8,869 nucleotides of DNA from Calditrichia bacterium. GTDB lineage: Bacteria > Calditrichota > Calditrichia > RBG-13-44-9 > J042. The stretch spans positions 1 through 8,869 of the forward strand of contig JAUIFT010000059.1 of assembly GCA_030430345.1 (NCBI GenBank). The letters are read 5' to 3'. Both the position numbers and the translations under genes were made by a program. Positions within the stretch are counted from its first letter, which is position 1, and every line of letters starts with the position of its first letter. Positions 6,607 to 8,869 of this stretch are shown here, one piece after another. The notes under the pieces were generated by a model that was not told the origin of the DNA, made no database searches, and saw only the letters and a list, made by a program, of their open reading frames with translations.

Positions 6607-8058
6607 ATGATACCCCATTGCCATTTCTATTTAAACGACCGGGAAGTAAAAACCACAGCTGCCCGCGGACTGCTAGTGCTGGACTATTTGCGTCATCATC
6701 AGCGAATGACCGGCACCAAGGAAGGTTGCAAGGAGGGCGATTGCGGCGCCTGCGGGGTGTTGATCGGCACTTTAACTAAGGGCGAAGTTCGTTATGAAGC
6801 GGTAACCGCCTGCCTGATGCCCCTGGGAGAACTGCATGGCAAGCATCTGGTAACGGTGGAAGGATTGAATTTGCCTGCCTTGTCCCCGGTGCAGGAGAGT
6901 ATTGTAGAGGAAGGAGCCAGTCAATGCGGGTTTTGCACCCCGGGGATCGTTGTTTCCCTCACCAGCGCAATGATGGCAAAGGGATCGGATATTAATCAGT
7001 CAGATGTTAAAACTGCCCTGAGTGGGCATCTCTGCCGCTGCACCGGATATGCCTCGCTGCTGCGGGCGGGAGAACATATGATCCATACGGCAAAATCCCT
7101 GAGTGGTGGCGATGTTGCCCAACGGAATCATATTAAAACGATGGTCGCCCAAAAAATGCTCCCGGCCTATTTTTTGAATATGCCTACGAAACTGGCGGGC
7201 ATTTTACCCTGGCAACAAAATGGAAGCGCAAAAACTTCCCCGGTAAAATTTATTGCCGGCGGCACTGATCTTTATGTGCAGCAGGGCGAATCTCTGCCAG
7301 ACCAGCCGGTTGAAATTCTCAATCTTTATCCGGAAATGCGCGGCGTGCGTAGCGAAAATGGTGAGGTTTGTGTTGGCGCCTTGACAACCTTCGAAAGTTT
7401 CGCGGCAAATCCGCTGGTGCAACAAGCTATCCCGGAAATTAAAGATTACATGTACCTGATCGCTTCATTACAAATTCGCAACCGCGCGACGCTCGGCGGC
7501 AATATTGTGAATGCATCGCCCATCGGTGATATGACAATCCTGCTCTTAGCCATGGGTAGCCGGCTGATTCTGAAAAAGGGGGATGAACGGCGTTCGTTGC
7601 CGATGCGGGAATTTTATACCGGTTATAAACAACTGGCAAAATCCCCGGATGAAATCGTTACGGAAATCATTTTTCCGGCACCGGATAAGAATACCCGGGT
7701 GAATTATGAGAAAGTATCGAAGCGGGAATGCCTGGATATTTCCAGCGTTACCAGCGGCTTCCGCATAACCATTGAGCAGAAGATTATCGATGCGGTCAGC
7801 TTGTCGGTGGGAGGGGTTGCCCCAATTCCGTTATTTATGACCAAGACCTGCAATTTTCTGCTGGGAAAAATGCTGAAAGCGGAAGTGCTGGAGGAGGCAT
7901 TAACGATTGCTCAGGAGGAGATTGCCCCGATCAGCGATATCCGTGGCTCTGCCCATTACAAGCGCATCCTCACTCGTCAGTTGATTATTGCGCACTTTAG
8001 CAAATTATTCCCCGAACAGTTTCCACTAAAAGAAATACTGGCGGGGCTGCTGGAATAA
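6607..8058 (+). CDS. xdhA: Xanthine dehydrogenase small subunit, [2Fe-2S] and FAD domains
   Basis: A protein of 483 residues, cytosolic, the electron-transfer subunit of xanthine dehydrogenase (hypoxanthine to xanthine to urate, with NAD+ as acceptor). Residues 1-~85 are a plant-type ferredoxin domain with GCKEGDCGACG (Cys41, 46, 49) and Cys69. Residues ~90-160 are the second [2Fe-2S] domain with QCGFCTPG (Cys107, 110) and HLCRCTGY (Cys143, 145). All eight cluster ligands are present. Residues ~185-365 are the FAD domain with FIAGGTDLYVQQ and TLGGNIVNASPIGD. The C-terminal CO-dehydrogenase flavoprotein-type domain holds YEKVSKRECLDISSV. The NASPIGD form and the fused Fe-S/FAD layout favour xanthine dehydrogenase over aldehyde or CO dehydrogenases. 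ATG 6607 is chosen over TTG 6592 because AGGAGA (6595-6600) lies 6 nt upstream. It ends in tandem TAA TAA. The large-subunit gene follows after 107 nt. Confidence 0.93.
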   Translation: MIPHCHFYLNDREVKTTAARGLLVLDYLRHHQRMTGTKEGCKEGDCGACGVLIGTLTKGEVRYEAVTACLMPLGELHGKHLVTVEGLNLPALSPVQESIVEEGASQCGFCTPGIVVSLTSAMMAKGSDINQSDVKTALSGHLCRCTGYASLLRAGEHMIHTAKSLSGGDVAQRNHIKTMVAQKMLPAYFLNMPTKLAGILPWQQNGSAKTSPVKFIAGGTDLYVQQGESLPDQPVEILNLYPEMRGVRSENGEVCVGALTTFESFAANPLVQQAIPEIKDYMYLIASLQIRNRATLGGNIVNASPIGDMTILLLAMGSRLILKKGDERRSLPMREFYTGYKQLAKSPDEIVTEIIFPAPDKNTRVNYEKVSKRECLDISSVTSGFRITIEQKIIDAVSLSVGGVAPIPLFMTKTCNFLLGKMLKAEVLEEALTIAQEEIAPISDIRGSAHYKRILTRQLIIAHFSKLFPEQFPLKEILAGLLE

Positions 8059-8061
8059 TAA

Positions 8062-8085
8062 GTTTAGAGTTTAGAGTTCAGAGTT
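8062..8085 (+). repeat. Heptamer tandem repeat in the xdhA-xdhB spacer
   Basis: Three consecutive 7-nt units, GTTTAGA, GTTTAGA and GTTCAGA, plus a partial GTT start 3 nt after the xdhA stop codon. One base differs in the third unit. Nothing comparable was noticed elsewhere in the window. Confidence 0.85.
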
Positions 8086-8115
8086 AAAAACGCTGCTCGT
8101 TGTCCGAAACTTTCG

Positions 8116-8144
8116 TTGGCGCAAAAGCTATACGCCAAAGGCGT
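8116..8144 (+). promoter_or_regulatory. Two overlapping, mutually exclusive hairpins before xdhB
   Basis: TTGGCG (8116-8121) can pair with CGCCAA (8133-8138). ACGCC (8132-8136) can instead pair with GGCGT (8140-8144) around an AAA loop. Both use 8133-8136, so only one can form. They end about 10 nt before the AGAGG ribosome binding site of xdhB. They may set relative translation of the two subunits, limit polarity or protect the message. The pairing is seen in the sequence; the role is conjecture. Confidence 0.35.
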
Positions 8145-8165
8145 TACAGATCAAAGAGGTTATTT

Positions 8166-8869
8166 ATGAAACATTATGATGCCGCTTTACATACCCGGGG
8201 AGAATCCCAGTATATCAACGATATGCCCCGTCCTGCTGGTATGTTGCATGGGGCGATTTTCTCCTCACCAATTGCCCATGGGCATTTACAGGGAGTAGAC
8301 ATTGATGCCGCCCTGGCGATAGATGGCGTGAAGGCGGTGATTACTGCCCGGGATATTCCCGGCGAGAACCAGATCGGGCCGTTGATTCAGGATGAAGCGC
8401 TTTTAGCAGAAACGGAAGTGCATTTCATTGGCCATCCGATTGCTATTGTTGTTGCGGATCGCCCGGAGATTGCCCGCAAAGCGGCAGCAGCAATTATTGC
8501 CGATATCGACCCACTACCGGTGGTTACCAATCCCCGCGAAGCCTACGCCGCCGGGCAACTGATTGGCCCGGAGCGCACGTTTGAAATCGGCGATATCCAG
8601 CAGGTCTGGCAGGATTGTGATGTGATTGTTGAAGGCCGCACGGATATCGGGGGGCAGGAACATGTCTACCTGGAAACCCAGGCCGCGCGGGCGATTCCAG
8701 AGGAAGAGGGACGCATCAAGATTTATTCTTCAACCCAAAGCCCTTATGCGGTACAGAAAGCGGCGGCGAAAATTCTTGCCGTGCCTAATCATAAAGTGGA
8801 AGTGGACGTCAAGCGCATTGGCGGAGGGTTCGGGGGAAAAGAAGATCAGGCGACACAATGGGGATGCAT
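8166..8869 (+). CDS. xdhB: Xanthine dehydrogenase large (molybdopterin) subunit, 3' partial
   Basis: The first 234 residues are visible and the frame is still open at the window end; full-length subunits are ~760-800 residues. It carries the molybdenum cofactor and the purine oxidation site and pairs with the upstream Fe-S/FAD subunit. Residues 1-~130 match the aldehyde oxidase/xanthine dehydrogenase a/b hammerhead domain (GESQYINDMPRPAGMLHGAI, FIGHPIAIVVADRPEIARKA). The first Moco-binding domain begins near 155 with IGGQEHVYLETQ, STQSPYAVQ (Gln191) and KRIGGGFGGKE (Phe222, Glu226). Gln191 and Glu226 are 35 residues apart, the same spacing as Gln767 and Glu802 of bovine xanthine oxidase, where Glu802 contacts substrate. 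ATG 8166 follows AGAGG by about 6 nt. Start, motifs and context agree, so confidence is high; the Glu that attacks via the Mo centre lies beyond the window. Confidence 0.93.
   Translation, partial: MKHYDAALHTRGESQYINDMPRPAGMLHGAIFSSPIAHGHLQGVDIDAALAIDGVKAVITARDIPGENQIGPLIQDEALLAETEVHFIGHPIAIVVADRPEIARKAAAAIIADIDPLPVVTNPREAYAAGQLIGPERTFEIGDIQQVWQDCDVIVEGRTDIGGQEHVYLETQAARAIPEEEGRIKIYSSTQSPYAVQKAAAKILAVPNHKVEVDVKRIGGGFGGKEDQATQWGC

Overview
The window reads as chromosomal DNA from a Gram-negative bacterium of the Fibrobacterota-Chlorobiota-Bacteroidota (FCB) superphylum or a relative such as Calditrichota. This is inferred from gene content: a DUF4105/Lnb-type envelope protein, a DUF2279 (YfiM-type) protein, an outer-membrane beta-barrel, a family-9 LPS heptosyltransferase and a TonB C-terminal domain. 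Several signal peptides also seem to be cut just before Gln, a common pattern in that group. GC content looks intermediate. There is no rRNA, tRNA, insertion sequence, CRISPR array or phage gene.

Layout. (1) 2-1333 (+): 3' part of a gene for a right-handed beta-helix protein with a long Asn/Thr/Pro/Ala-rich linker and a C-terminal TonB domain; its 5' end lies outside the window. (2) 1398-1730 (+): small DUF1992 protein. (3) 1770-2999 (-): DUF4105/Lnb-like protein with a signal peptide, conserved His and Cys, and a polytopic membrane C-terminus. (4) 3094-3984 (+): DUF2279 protein, divergent from (3). (5) 4025-4900 (-): signal-peptide-bearing putative outer-membrane barrel, convergent with (4). 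(6) 5180-6242 (+): GT9 heptosyltransferase gene broken by a small deletion inside its nucleotide-sugar-binding motif. (7) 6243-6591: gene-free spacer with short repeated motifs. (8) 6607-8058 and 8166-8869+ (+): xanthine dehydrogenase iron-sulfur/FAD subunit, then the start of the molybdopterin subunit, which runs off the window. A 107-nt spacer with heptamer repeats and two competing hairpins separates them.

The first six genes mostly concern the cell envelope (secreted beta-helix/TonB, lipoprotein acylation-type enzyme, periplasmic protein, barrel, LPS core). The last two form a purine-catabolism operon. I found no convincing new multi-gene system. The points most worth a second look are the beta-helix-TonB fusion, the 11-nt deletion in the heptosyltransferase, and the repeat-rich spacers before and inside the xdh operon.
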